Of a stretch of 18,591 bases of DNA, positions 7,029-14,602 are shown one piece after another; the first letter of the stretch is position 1, and every line of letters begins with the position of its first letter. The position numbers and the translations under genes were made by a program. The stretch is from Candidatus Brocadiales bacterium (GTDB lineage Bacteria; Planctomycetota; Brocadiia; Brocadiales; Bathyanammoxibiaceae): contig JAUQZZ010000019.1 of assembly GCA_030586765.1 (NCBI GenBank), forward strand, positions 1 to 18,591, written 5' to 3'. The notes beneath the pieces are model-generated. The model saw only the letters and a program-made list of their open reading frames with translations, was not told where the DNA came from and did not search any database.

Positions 7029-7479
7029 TACTTCTCTACCCTTCACCTGTCCCGAGTCTAGTCGAAGGAAGGGCGGGGTGTATCTCCTGTTGCTGGAGCT
7101 AAAGAAGGCCTACTCTTTGAGGGCAGGGAGATTAGGAGTATCTTCCTTTCCCAGGGGTTTTTATCTCTATGTAGGCAGTGCCCAGAAGAACCTGCCCCAG
7201 AGGCTGAGGCGGCATCTCTCCACCGAAAAAAGAACTCACTGGCATATTGACTACCTCCTCCACAGTGCTAGAATTTGTGCTATATATAGTTATGAAGCCC
7301 CCAGGGAGTGGGAATGCAGGTTGAGTCAGCGGATAGCTGGCCTTAAGGGGGTAAGGGTGGTACTAAAGGGTTTTGGTTCCTCAGATTGTTCTTGCCCCAC
7401 ACATTTGTACTTCTTTCCCAATATCCCAAGGGTAGAGGATATTGCCCCAAAGGGCCTAAGAGGTTGGCAATTAATATAG
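7021..7479 (+). CDS. DUF123 GIY-YIG-like nuclease-family protein
   Basis: A 152-residue protein with the DUF123 pattern: GVYLLLLEL (19-27), FPRGFYLYVGSA (43-54), RLRRHL (61-66), HWHIDYLL (73-80), Glu98 in WECRL and GFGSSDCSCPTHL (117-129). DUF123 is a divergent GIY-YIG relative, sometimes fused to endonuclease III; its activity is not established. The GTG start at 7021 overlaps the previous gene by 8 bp and has GGAGG 14 bases upstream, which is rather far. Residues 1-17 have no counterpart in the family and are partly encoded by a repeat-like stretch (7043-7068), so the ancestral start was probably lost or extended. It lies upstream of mutS, which suggests a repair connection but does not prove it. 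Confidence 0.85.
   Translation: MISTSLPFTCPESSRRKGGVYLLLLELKKAYSLRAGRLGVSSFPRGFYLYVGSAQKNLPQRLRRHLSTEKRTHWHIDYLLHSARICAIYSYEAPREWECRLSQRIAGLKGVRVVLKGFGSSDCSCPTHLYFFPNIPRVEDIAPKGLRGWQLI
7043..7068. repeat. Repeat-like segment encoding the DUF123 N-terminus
   Basis: CCTGTCCCGAGTCTAGTCGA followed by AGG resembles a widespread dispersed repeat of the form CCTTCGACT..GCTCGGGACAGG read on the other strand. It contributes residues 8-16 of the DUF123 protein. Only one copy is in this window, so the assignment rests on recognition. Confidence 0.4.
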
Positions 7480-7523
7480 GGACGGCCTTTAGGCTATCCC
7501 TATATCTTGAAAGATTAAAAATT

Positions 7524-7614
7524 GTAGTGGTCGAGTCGTGCCATAGGCAGATCGCCTCTGGCGGACTTGCTCGACATACCTTAACATACAAGGCAGAGCA
7601 AGCTCTGCCACTAC
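7524..7614 (-). repeat. 91-bp palindromic element, copy B (inverted relative to copy A)
   Basis: Bounded by GTAGTGG and CCACTAC, exactly 91 bp, in the spacer between the DUF123 gene and mutS. Read on the minus strand it aligns with copy A at 4995-5085, sharing GAGCTTGCTC, GAGCAAGTCCGCC and GGCACGACTC. Where copy A has TCGAG/CTCGA, this copy has CAGAG/CTCTG, so pairing is kept although the sequence differs. It lies 19 bases from the mutS start and occupies much of any mutS promoter region. Confidence 0.85.
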
Positions 7615-7633
7615 GTCTTAATGGGATGTGAAC

Positions 7634-10312
7634 ATGACAGACCTTACCCCCATGATGCGGCAGTACCACTCTATCAAAGAGAAATACAGGGACGCCCTCT
7701 TACTCTTCCGCCTGGGTGACTTCTATGAGATGTTCTATGAGGATGCCAGGGTGGCCTCCAGGGTGCTGGGGATAGCCCTGACCTCCAGGGCTAAGGGGGA
7801 TAAGGCAGTGCCCATGGCAGGGGTGCCCCACCACTCTGTAGGGCCTTATATCCAGCGGCTTATAAAGGCGGGATATAAGGTGGCCATCTGCGAGCAGGTT
7901 CAAGACCCCAAAGAGGCAGAGGAGGTAGTGGAGAGGGATATTGTCAGGATAATCACCCCAGGCACCCTTACCGATGATAACCTCCTGGAGGGCAAGGTAA
8001 ACAACTATCTAGCCAGCATTGTCCTGGGCAGGGAGGTAGTGGGTCTCTCCTGGGTAGACCTTTCTACTGGTAGGTTTCAGGTGGAGGACCTGCCAAGACC
8101 CAGGCTCAGGGACGAACTCTCCCGTATAAAGCCCTCTGAGTGTATCCTGCCGGAGGAGGAAGATGTTCGGCTGAGCCCTTCGGCAGTGAGCTCAGGGCCG
8201 AACTGCTCAGTCGAAGCCTCTGGACAGGTCGCAGATTTTCTGGAAGAGCTTAAGGTAGATATAGGGAGCATGGTCACCCCCAGGCCTTCCTGGGAATTTA
8301 CCAGAGACAGCGGCTACCGTGTGCTATTAGAACATTTCAAGACCACCAGTCTCGAAGGTTTCGGCTGCCAGGGTCTTGGGCCTTCCCTCGGGGCCGCTGG
8401 GGCTATAATACATTATCTACGGGAAACCCAGAGGAATTCCCTGGCCCATATCTCTAAACTGGAGAGATTCCAGGCCCAGAACCATCTCCTCCTGGACTCC
8501 ACTACCCAAAGGGGTTTAGAGCTCCTGGAAACAGTAAGGACCAGGGAGAGGGAGGGCACCCTTCTCTGGGTGCTGGACGCTACCCTCACCCCCATGGGGG
8601 CAAGGCTCCTGAGGCAGTTGATGCTCTTTCCCCTTGTCAGCCCTGAGGAGATAAGGTACCGCCAGGAGGGGGTGCAGGAATTATTTGGGGACCAGAGGAT
8701 GCGAGGCGGACTCCGCACACTGCTCAGGTCAATCTCTGACATAGAACGTATATCTACCAGGGTTAGTTCAGGACATTCTAATGCCAGAGATTTAGTATCA
8801 CTGAAGAATTCCTTAGAGGTGCTTCCCAGGGTGAAAGAGACCCTTTCGGGCGCCAGTTCCAGGGTGCTGAGGGGCCTTTTTCATGACATGGAGACCCTGG
8901 AAGAGGTGAGGGTCCTTATTGCTACGGCCCTGGTGCCAGACCCTCCCCAGACCGTCAGGGAGGGAAGAATGATTCGTGAGGGCTACCATCCTGAGCTGGA
9001 TGAGCTCAGGAATATACACAGGAATGGCAAGACGTGGATTGCTAATTTTCAGTCCCAGGAGATACTCCGCACGGGCATAGCCTCATTAAAGGTGGGCTAT
9101 AATAAGGTCTTTGGATACTATATCGAGGTGACCAATACCCATAAGGAGCGCATCCCGCAGGACTATCTCCGCAAGCAGACCCTCAAGAACGCAGAGCGCT
9201 ACGTTACCCCCGAGCTGAAGGACTATGAGGCGAAGGTCCTTACCGCAGAGGAGAGGGCCAAGGAGCTAGAGTACGAGCTCTTTGAAGAGATAAGGGCACA
9301 GGTGGCCACTCACACCTCAAGGCTCCAGAGGGTCGCCTTGGTGGTGGCTCAATTAGACGTCCTTTCTAGCTTAGCCCAGGTAGCTGTGGAGAATGGTTAC
9401 ATCATACCGGAGGTAGTAGAAGGATGCGGGCTTCGGATAATAGACGGCAGGCACCCGGTGCTGGAAAAGACCCTGGGCAGTGGAAAGTTTGTCCCTAACA
9501 GTATAGAGATGGACGGTGAGTCTACCAGGGCGATGGTTATTACTGGGCCCAATATGGCAGGCAAGAGCACCTACATCCGCCAGGTGGCACTCATGGTTCT
9601 CATGGCCCAGATGGGGAGCTTCATCCCTGCCCGAGAGGCCAGGCTTGGCGTAGTGGATAGAATCTTCACCAGGGTAGGGGCCTCGGACGAGCTCTACAGG
9701 GGGCAGAGCACCTTTATGGTAGAGATGCAGGAGGCGGCGAATATCTTAAATAACGCTACAGAGAGGAGCCTGATAATACTCGATGAGGTGGGCAGGGGTA
9801 CCAGCACCTTTGATGGCCTCAGTATTGCCTGGGCTATGACGGAATACATCTATAAAAAGGTGAGGGCCAGGACCCTCTTTGCCACCCATTACCACGAGCT
9901 TACGGAGCTTGCCCTCCTCTTTCCAGGGATTAAGAATTATAACGTAGCAGTAAAGGAATGGGGGGATGAGGTGGTATTTCTGAGGAAGATTGTGGAAGGG
10001 GGTTCTGACAAGAGCTACGGTATCCATGTAGCTAGGTTGGCAGGGGTGCCTAGAGAGGTGGTGCAGAGGGCACGGGTAATCTTGGAAGAACTTGAAGCAA
10101 ACTCCCTGGACGTATACCAGAGGCCCAAGCTAGGACAATCTCAAGAGCAGGGCCTAGGGTCCCTGCAACTTCCCCTCTTCCTTTCACAGGAACAAAGGTT
10201 GATAGAAGAGATTAAGGGATTAGACCTCACAGTCCTTACACCACTTGAGGCCCTTAACAAGCTAGACGAGTTCAAGAGGAGGCTCCTGAGAGAGAAGCCA
10301 ACACAATCATGA
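7634..10312 (+). CDS. mutS: DNA mismatch repair protein MutS
   Basis: A 892-residue MutS that recognises mismatches as a dimeric clamp and recruits MutL. The N-terminal mismatch-binding domain has GDFYEMF with the Phe-X-Glu motif (Phe30, Glu32). The ATPase domain has Walker A GPNMAGKST (638-646), Walker B LIILDEVGRGTST and the ATHYHEL motif; the C-terminus ends with the usual helix (LTPLEALNKLDEFKRRL). The frame also offers GTG at 7628; I prefer ATG 7634, since family members begin just before LTPMMRQY. The Shine-Dalgarno is weak (GGGAT). An odd feature is about 17-21 extra residues around 178-198, encoded by a palindromic repeat (8165-8216), in the connector domain between PEEE and the conserved VTPRPSWEF. 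The core motifs are intact, so the protein is probably functional. Confidence 0.97.
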   Translation: MTDLTPMMRQYHSIKEKYRDALLLFRLGDFYEMFYEDARVASRVLGIALTSRAKGDKAVPMAGVPHHSVGPYIQRLIKAGYKVAICEQVQDPKEAEEVVERDIVRIITPGTLTDDNLLEGKVNNYLASIVLGREVVGLSWVDLSTGRFQVEDLPRPRLRDELSRIKPSECILPEEEDVRLSPSAVSSGPNCSVEASGQVADFLEELKVDIGSMVTPRPSWEFTRDSGYRVLLEHFKTTSLEGFGCQGLGPSLGAAGAIIHYLRETQRNSLAHISKLERFQAQNHLLLDSTTQRGLELLETVRTREREGTLLWVLDATLTPMGARLLRQLMLFPLVSPEEIRYRQEGVQELFGDQRMRGGLRTLLRSISDIERISTRVSSGHSNARDLVSLKNSLEVLPRVKETLSGASSRVLRGLFHDMETLEEVRVLIATALVPDPPQTVREGRMIREGYHPELDELRNIHRNGKTWIANFQSQEILRTGIASLKVGYNKVFGYYIEVTNTHKERIPQDYLRKQTLKNAERYVTPELKDYEAKVLTAEERAKELEYELFEEIRAQVATHTSRLQRVALVVAQLDVLSSLAQVAVENGYIIPEVVEGCGLRIIDGRHPVLEKTLGSGKFVPNSIEMDGESTRAMVITGPNMAGKSTYIRQVALMVLMAQMGSFIPAREARLGVVDRIFTRVGASDELYRGQSTFMVEMQEAANILNNATERSLIILDEVGRGTSTFDGLSIAWAMTEYIYKKVRARTLFATHYHELTELALLFPGIKNYNVAVKEWGDEVVFLRKIVEGGSDKSYGIHVARLAGVPREVVQRARVILEELEANSLDVYQRPKLGQSQEQGLGSLQLPLFLSQEQRLIEEIKGLDLTVLTPLEALNKLDEFKRRLLREKPTQS
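8165..8216 (+). repeat. Palindromic repeat inserted in frame in mutS
   Basis: GTTCGGCTGAGC (8165-8176) pairs with GCTCAG-GG-CCGAAC (8190-8203) around a 13-base loop, a 12-bp stem with a GG bulge. The segment 8178-8203 matches 16260-16283 in uvrD at 23 of 24 positions apart from a two-base gap. It is translated as a low-complexity Ser/Ala-rich insert and keeps the frame. Confidence 0.75.
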
Positions 10313-10478
10313 TAAGATTCCAGAGGATGCGCCTTTTTTATCAGACAGACACATTATATGAAATTTGGTAATCCTCCTAAGATGCCTCTTTTGCCAGGCA
10401 CATAAGTATATGTAAATGAAAGGCATATAGTTCATAAACTACTAAATTTTGTACTGGAAGTGGGGCTGAATTTTTCTA

Positions 10479-10506
10479 TTGACATCTCTGTATTTAGTTG
10501 TATAAT
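10479..10506 (+). promoter_or_regulatory. Sigma70-type promoter for the SPFH gene pair
   Basis: TTGACA (10479-10484) and TATAAT (10501-10506), both perfect consensus boxes, are separated by 16 bases, with the expected transcription start near 10513 and the ATG at 10551. The rest of the 10313-10478 spacer is AT-rich and holds no gene or convincing mutS terminator that I can see. Confidence 0.85.
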
Positions 10507-10517
10507 AACATCTTGGA

Positions 10518-10537
10518 AAAATACATCAATGTATTTT
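10518..10537 (+). promoter_or_regulatory. 20-bp perfect palindrome in the SPFH leader (possible operator)
   Basis: AAAATACAT, CA, then ATGTATTTT: two exact 9-base arms separated by 2 bases, just downstream of the predicted transcription start and before the AAAGGG ribosome binding site. The two-base spacer makes a dimeric repressor site likelier than an RNA hairpin. No regulator gene is adjacent. Confidence 0.5.
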
Positions 10538-10550
10538 AAAGGGCCTCTCC

Positions 10551-11675
10551 ATGCAAAAAGGTTTTGAAGGAAGACACAAGCCTAAAAAGCCTGTCCCCAT
10601 TAAGTTAATAGTGATAAGCTCCATAGTGGGGATAATGTTTATTGTGGGGGGAATCTTTGCCTATCGCAGCCTGGGTTATTACTATGTAGAGGCGGATGAG
10701 GTAGCGGTAGTGGTTAACAACCTCACAGGAGGCGTCAAGACTATAGACCGCGCAGGTGTGGTTATCTATATACCCCTCCTACAGAATGTCTATGCCCTGG
10801 ATAAAAAGGAGCAGGTTCTTCTGTTGTCCACAGAGAACATTACACCCGCCCAGCCAGAGGGCAATCCTCTGTGGGTGAAGTCCAAAGACGGTGGAGATGT
10901 GAGCCTGGACCTCCTCATCCGCTACGTCATAGACCCAAATAGGGCGGACTTTATTATTCAGACCTCTGGTATGGGTAGTGCCTATAAAGATAAGTGGCTA
11001 TATGACTATGCCAGGGCCATCTGCAGATACAACTTTGGAGAGCTTATGCTGGAAGAGTTCCCTGATGCCCCGAAACGTGACCAGAAGGCCAGGCAGGCAG
11101 AGAAAGAACTGAACAAGCTACTGAATCCCTGGAGTATTAAAGTGACTGCGATAAATGCCCTGGATTATCGTTATTACAGGGAGTATGCGGAGAAGGTTAT
11201 GGATAGGAGGCTTTCCGACAAGGAGGTGGAGGTGCAACTGGATAGGCAGAAGGCAGCCAGGGAGAACCAGCGGAAGGTAATAGTTGAAGAGACAAGGAAG
11301 ATGGATGTGGAGGTGGCCAGATTCCGTGGAGACCTGCAGAAGAGGGAGATAAATGCCGAGGCCAAGGCAGAGCAGTTGAGACGGGAGGCCGAGGCCTATT
11401 ACAGGAGGGTGGTCATTGAGGGAGATGCAGAGTACGAGAGGCTGAGGCAGGATGCCCAGGCTATCCTGGCGGAAAAGAAGTCCGATGCAGAGGGTATCCT
11501 GGCCCTGCGCAGGGCCCTGGAGCAAGAGGGCGGCCGCCAACTGGTGAAGATGGAATACGCCAGGAGGCTCAGGGAGGCAAGGATTTCGGGCATCCCAGTA
11601 ACGAGGCCCGGCGAGGAGTTCCCACAGTTAAGGTCCCAGTTTGAGAGGATACCTGAGACTCCCATAACTAAGTAA
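10551..11675 (+). CDS. Membrane-anchored SPFH/band-7 domain protein, first of a pair
   Basis: A 374-residue protein with a basic N-terminus (KPKKPVPIK), one membrane segment at about 17-39, an SPFH (prohibitin-like) domain from about 43 to 215, and a long charged Ala/Glu/Arg-rich coiled coil (about 218-345) typical of band-7 oligomers. The C-terminus (VTRPGEEFPQLRSQF) has no recognised motif. SPFH proteins form large membrane rings; HflK/HflC and prohibitins control membrane proteases such as FtsH. The gene is 18 bases upstream of a second SPFH gene, an arrangement like hflK-hflC, but the sequence is not an evident HflK orthologue. It is the first gene after a consensus promoter and palindrome. 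Confidence 0.82.
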   Translation: MQKGFEGRHKPKKPVPIKLIVISSIVGIMFIVGGIFAYRSLGYYYVEADEVAVVVNNLTGGVKTIDRAGVVIYIPLLQNVYALDKKEQVLLLSTENITPAQPEGNPLWVKSKDGGDVSLDLLIRYVIDPNRADFIIQTSGMGSAYKDKWLYDYARAICRYNFGELMLEEFPDAPKRDQKARQAEKELNKLLNPWSIKVTAINALDYRYYREYAEKVMDRRLSDKEVEVQLDRQKAARENQRKVIVEETRKMDVEVARFRGDLQKREINAEAKAEQLRREAEAYYRRVVIEGDAEYERLRQDAQAILAEKKSDAEGILALRRALEQEGGRQLVKMEYARRLREARISGIPVTRPGEEFPQLRSQFERIPETPITK

Positions 11676-11693
11676 GTTTTACAGGGATTAGCT

Positions 11694-12782
11694 ATGAGTA
11701 GTAAGGTAAAATATTATGTCTTTGGTGGGCTCGTAGGATTTTTCACTATCTTCCTGGCCGTTGCCATCCCTTTTTCCATTGCTAAGATTCGTGTAGACCA
11801 GATAGGAGTAAGGGTGAAGGTCTGGAGCGTTAAGAGAGGTGTGGTACCCAAGGATGGTCTTGTAGGTTGGCACAGAGGGATACCCAAGGTAGACCAATGG
11901 GACCGTTATGACGGCACATTACAGACCTTTTTAAGGACCTCCGAGAGAATAGAAAAGATTAAGACCGAGCCTATAAAGGTAAGGACGATAGACGATTATG
12001 ACGTTGATGTAGAGTTAATAATAAAGTATATACTCCGTAGAGGCGAGGTGTACAAACTCAGAATGCTCCTTGGCCCTGGGGACCGTTATAAGATAATTCT
12101 AAATAATGAGGCCGTGGACGTGGCCCGAAGCGTCTTCGGGAAGATGGGAGAAAAAGACCTCTATGACCCTTATGAGAGGCGAAAACGGGCAGAGGAGGCA
12201 GGGAAACTCCTCGCCGAGAGGATGAAAGATAGGTACCTAGATATTATAGATGTGCTACTCCTTGACCTCAGGTTTGACCCTAAGCTGGATAGGCTGATAA
12301 GAAACCGTAAGCTGGCGGAGCAGGATACCCTTGTAAATATCTCTAAGACACGGGCAGCAGACGAGAGGGGTATCACCATGACCATAGATAGCACTACCGA
12401 GGCCTTTGTGGAAAAGATTATGGGTGATAGGAACGCAAAACTAACCATCCTTGAGGCTATTACCAACCAGCGAATAGTGGAGATTACTGCAGCCGCTGAC
12501 AAGTATATGATCGAGAAGAAAGCAGCTTCCGACCGATACAAGGAGGAGAGGCTAGCCGCTGGAAGGCTCCTTGTGCGTAAGGTTAATGCTGAGGGAGAAA
12601 ACCTAAAGAGGGCCGCTATGATAGGACCTGGCGGTGACCTCATAGTGGCCATGGAGGCCGCCAGAAACATTAACCTTGGGGACATCAGTATCTCTACCCA
12701 GCAAATAGACCTGCTAGATATAGAGGGTATTATTGGCAAATTTGGTGTTGCTGTAGAAAAGAAAGAAATAACCCCCCCTTGA
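11694..12782 (+). CDS. Membrane-anchored SPFH/band-7 domain protein, second of a pair
   Basis: A 362-residue protein with an N-terminal membrane segment at about 7-30, an SPFH domain of about 31-215 (IRVDQIGVRVKVWSVKRGVV, then PIKVRTIDDYDVDVELIIKY) and a C-terminal helical region rich in Ala, Glu and Lys. It begins 18 bases after the first SPFH gene with AGGGA as ribosome binding site, so it is co-transcribed. The two proteins differ throughout, which fits a hetero-oligomer such as HflKC rather than a recent duplication. The tail GGDLIVAMEAARNINLGDISIS resembles flotillin- or HflC-like C-termini. A partner protease is not in the window, so the target is unknown. Confidence 0.82.
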   Translation: MSSKVKYYVFGGLVGFFTIFLAVAIPFSIAKIRVDQIGVRVKVWSVKRGVVPKDGLVGWHRGIPKVDQWDRYDGTLQTFLRTSERIEKIKTEPIKVRTIDDYDVDVELIIKYILRRGEVYKLRMLLGPGDRYKIILNNEAVDVARSVFGKMGEKDLYDPYERRKRAEEAGKLLAERMKDRYLDIIDVLLLDLRFDPKLDRLIRNRKLAEQDTLVNISKTRAADERGITMTIDSTTEAFVEKIMGDRNAKLTILEAITNQRIVEITAAADKYMIEKKAASDRYKEERLAAGRLLVRKVNAEGENLKRAAMIGPGGDLIVAMEAARNINLGDISISTQQIDLLDIEGIIGKFGVAVEKKEITPP

Positions 12783-12849
12783 GATTTATTCCGCCTTAGT
12801 GAACCTTGTGGGAGTATTCCTGCCTAACTTTACCCTGCTAAAAAAAGCC

Positions 12850-12878
12850 TTGAACTTTTAGTACTTTTTTGGGATAAT
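12850..12878 (+). promoter_or_regulatory. Promoter for the beta-propeller gene
   Basis: TTGAAC (12850-12855) and GATAAT (12873-12878) lie at 17-base spacing, giving a leader of about 65 bases before the ATG at 12953. An A-run and T-run (AAAAAAG/CTTTTTT, 12841-12870) overlap it and might form a weak terminator for the SPFH pair. Confidence 0.5.
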
Positions 12879-12952
12879 TATTTAACTTTCTGATTTTCTG
12901 GGATGGTTTTTGCCTGTGACTCCAAACCAATCTTTAAATAGGGGGGAGGGTT

Positions 12953-14416
12953 ATGCTTAGAAGAACTGCCTTTAGTGTACCTATTCTTTTAGTCCTTTTT
13001 ACCTCAGGTATATGCCAGGCAAGGCTGTATGATGCGCCCTGGCCTATGTTTCAAAGGGATGTCCATCACACAGGAAACGTCCGTCATCCTGGATTGAGGG
13101 GTAAGGTAACGGAACTCCCTATAGTGGGTCTAGAAGACGAGGTTTATATAGGCTCCATGGACAAAAATCTCTATGCCGTAGGCTCAGACGGGAACATAAA
13201 ATGGCGCTTTAATGCTGGGGAAGGGATAGAGGGTTGCCCCGCCCTGGGATTGGACGGGACAGTATATGTAGGCACTATTGGGGGTAAGCTCTTTGCCATA
13301 GACCACAATGGTGAGGCTAAATGGAGCTTTAATGCAGGTTGGCCCATCCACAACTCCCCTGTGGTAGGGACTGATGGCGCTATATACATAGGTGGTGGGG
13401 CAATCCTATATGCAGTAAGCCCCAGTGGAAAGCAAAGGTGGTCTTTTCGTACAGAGGATGCCATATATTCCTCTCCTGCCATAGGCAGCGATGGCAGTAT
13501 TTACTTTGGCTCTGACGACCGCAAGCTTTATGCTGTCTCCCCTGAGGGCCGACTAAAGTGGTCTTTTACTACCAGGGACTGGGTCCGTTCATCCCCTGTC
13601 ATAGGGGCTGATGGCACCATATACGTGGGCTCCTGCGATAATAAGCTCTACGCCTTGAGTCCTGAGGGCAAATTGGAATGGGAGTATGCCACGGGTTGGA
13701 CAGTTACCTCCTCCCCGGCCCTGGCGGACGACGGCACTATTTATGTAAGCTCCACGGATGGTATTCTTTATGCTGTAGATGAAAAGGGCTACTTAAAATG
13801 GTGCTATAAAACAGAGGGCCTCATCCAATCCTCCCCTATCATAGCCCACGATAGCACCATATATGTAGGCTCTAATGACAACAAGCTCCATGCAGTATAT
13901 CCAGACGGGTCATTAAAGTGGTCATTTCCCACGAAGGGTGCTATTAATTCCTCTCCTGCTATAGGAAGTGATGGCACTATTTACGTAGGCTCTATGGACA
14001 ACAAGCTCTATGCCATTAACCCGGATGGTACCCAGAGGTGGGCAGTGGCTACAGGGAGCTGGGTGGTCTCTGCCCCAACGATTACCTGCCCCTCTCTTGT
14101 TGCTATGGGTAGACCTGGCGAACCAAAGAGGGAGGTTAAGGTTCAAAAGATTCGTGTAAATTATGAGCTTTACGAGGATGGATGGATGGCATCCTCAGGA
14201 GTGATGGTGATAGACCCCAGCTTTCTCTCAAAGGACTTCCAGAAAAAGGTAGTCAGGCAGATGGAGTCCATTATACTCCAGAGGGTCAGTAAAGAGGTCC
14301 CTGAACCTGTGGCCAAGTTCACCCATGAGGAACTTGAAGAGTTTTCCGGGGTGGTTGTGGGCAAGTCCCCTGAGGAGGTAGTGGCGAGTAAAGTCCCTGA
14401 GGAAAAGGTTCGTTAG
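12953..14416 (+). CDS. Exported PQQ-like beta-propeller repeat protein
   Basis: A 487-residue protein with a signal peptide (1 to about 23, cleavage likely after ICQA), then the WPMFQRDVHHTG motif that opens many PQQ-like propellers. Residues 57-375 hold eight repeats of about 40 residues with the pattern SSPAIGSDGTIYVGSxDNKLYAVxPxGxLKWSF, close to an eight-bladed propeller of the BamB/PQQ-like type. Nothing shows that PQQ is bound. Residues 385-487 form a separate region (VKVQKIRVNYELYEDGWMAS and an acidic tail) that I do not recognise. The ATG is preceded by GGGGAGGG. It probably acts in the periplasm or at the outer membrane as a protein-binding scaffold. Cys21 is not in a standard lipobox, since Ile precedes it. 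Confidence 0.88.
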   Translation: MLRRTAFSVPILLVLFTSGICQARLYDAPWPMFQRDVHHTGNVRHPGLRGKVTELPIVGLEDEVYIGSMDKNLYAVGSDGNIKWRFNAGEGIEGCPALGLDGTVYVGTIGGKLFAIDHNGEAKWSFNAGWPIHNSPVVGTDGAIYIGGGAILYAVSPSGKQRWSFRTEDAIYSSPAIGSDGSIYFGSDDRKLYAVSPEGRLKWSFTTRDWVRSSPVIGADGTIYVGSCDNKLYALSPEGKLEWEYATGWTVTSSPALADDGTIYVSSTDGILYAVDEKGYLKWCYKTEGLIQSSPIIAHDSTIYVGSNDNKLHAVYPDGSLKWSFPTKGAINSSPAIGSDGTIYVGSMDNKLYAINPDGTQRWAVATGSWVVSAPTITCPSLVAMGRPGEPKREVKVQKIRVNYELYEDGWMASSGVMVIDPSFLSKDFQKKVVRQMESIILQRVSKEVPEPVAKFTHEELEEFSGVVVGKSPEEVVASKVPEEKVR

Positions 14417-14602
14417 TGCCGTGGTGTTTTTGCTAGTCTGTCTCCACTTAATTACTTCTGAGGTTGAGTGAAAAATAGACGTCTCCTAGCATAGCATCTC
14501 GGGTTAGATGGGGTGCCACGGGCAAGTTAGGTATTCTGACAGGGGCGAGGCTCTGAAAAACTGACAGGGATAGTGTTATGCCCAGACAGGCCGACCAGGT
14601 TC
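14417..14602. other. Spacer between convergent genes, nothing assigned
   Basis: These 186 bases separate the ends of two convergent genes. They contain a direct repeat CTGACAGGG (14536-14544 and 14561-14569) and a weak pairing of TGCCGTGG (14417) with CCACGGGCA (14514). No tRNA, known RNA class or intrinsic terminator is recognisable. Confidence 0.5.

Noticed and set aside
12123..12139. CCCGAAG-CGT-CTTCGGG hairpin inside the second SPFH gene
   Set aside because: It encodes a normal part of the SPFH protein, has no T run and no second copy in the window, so it is treated as chance.
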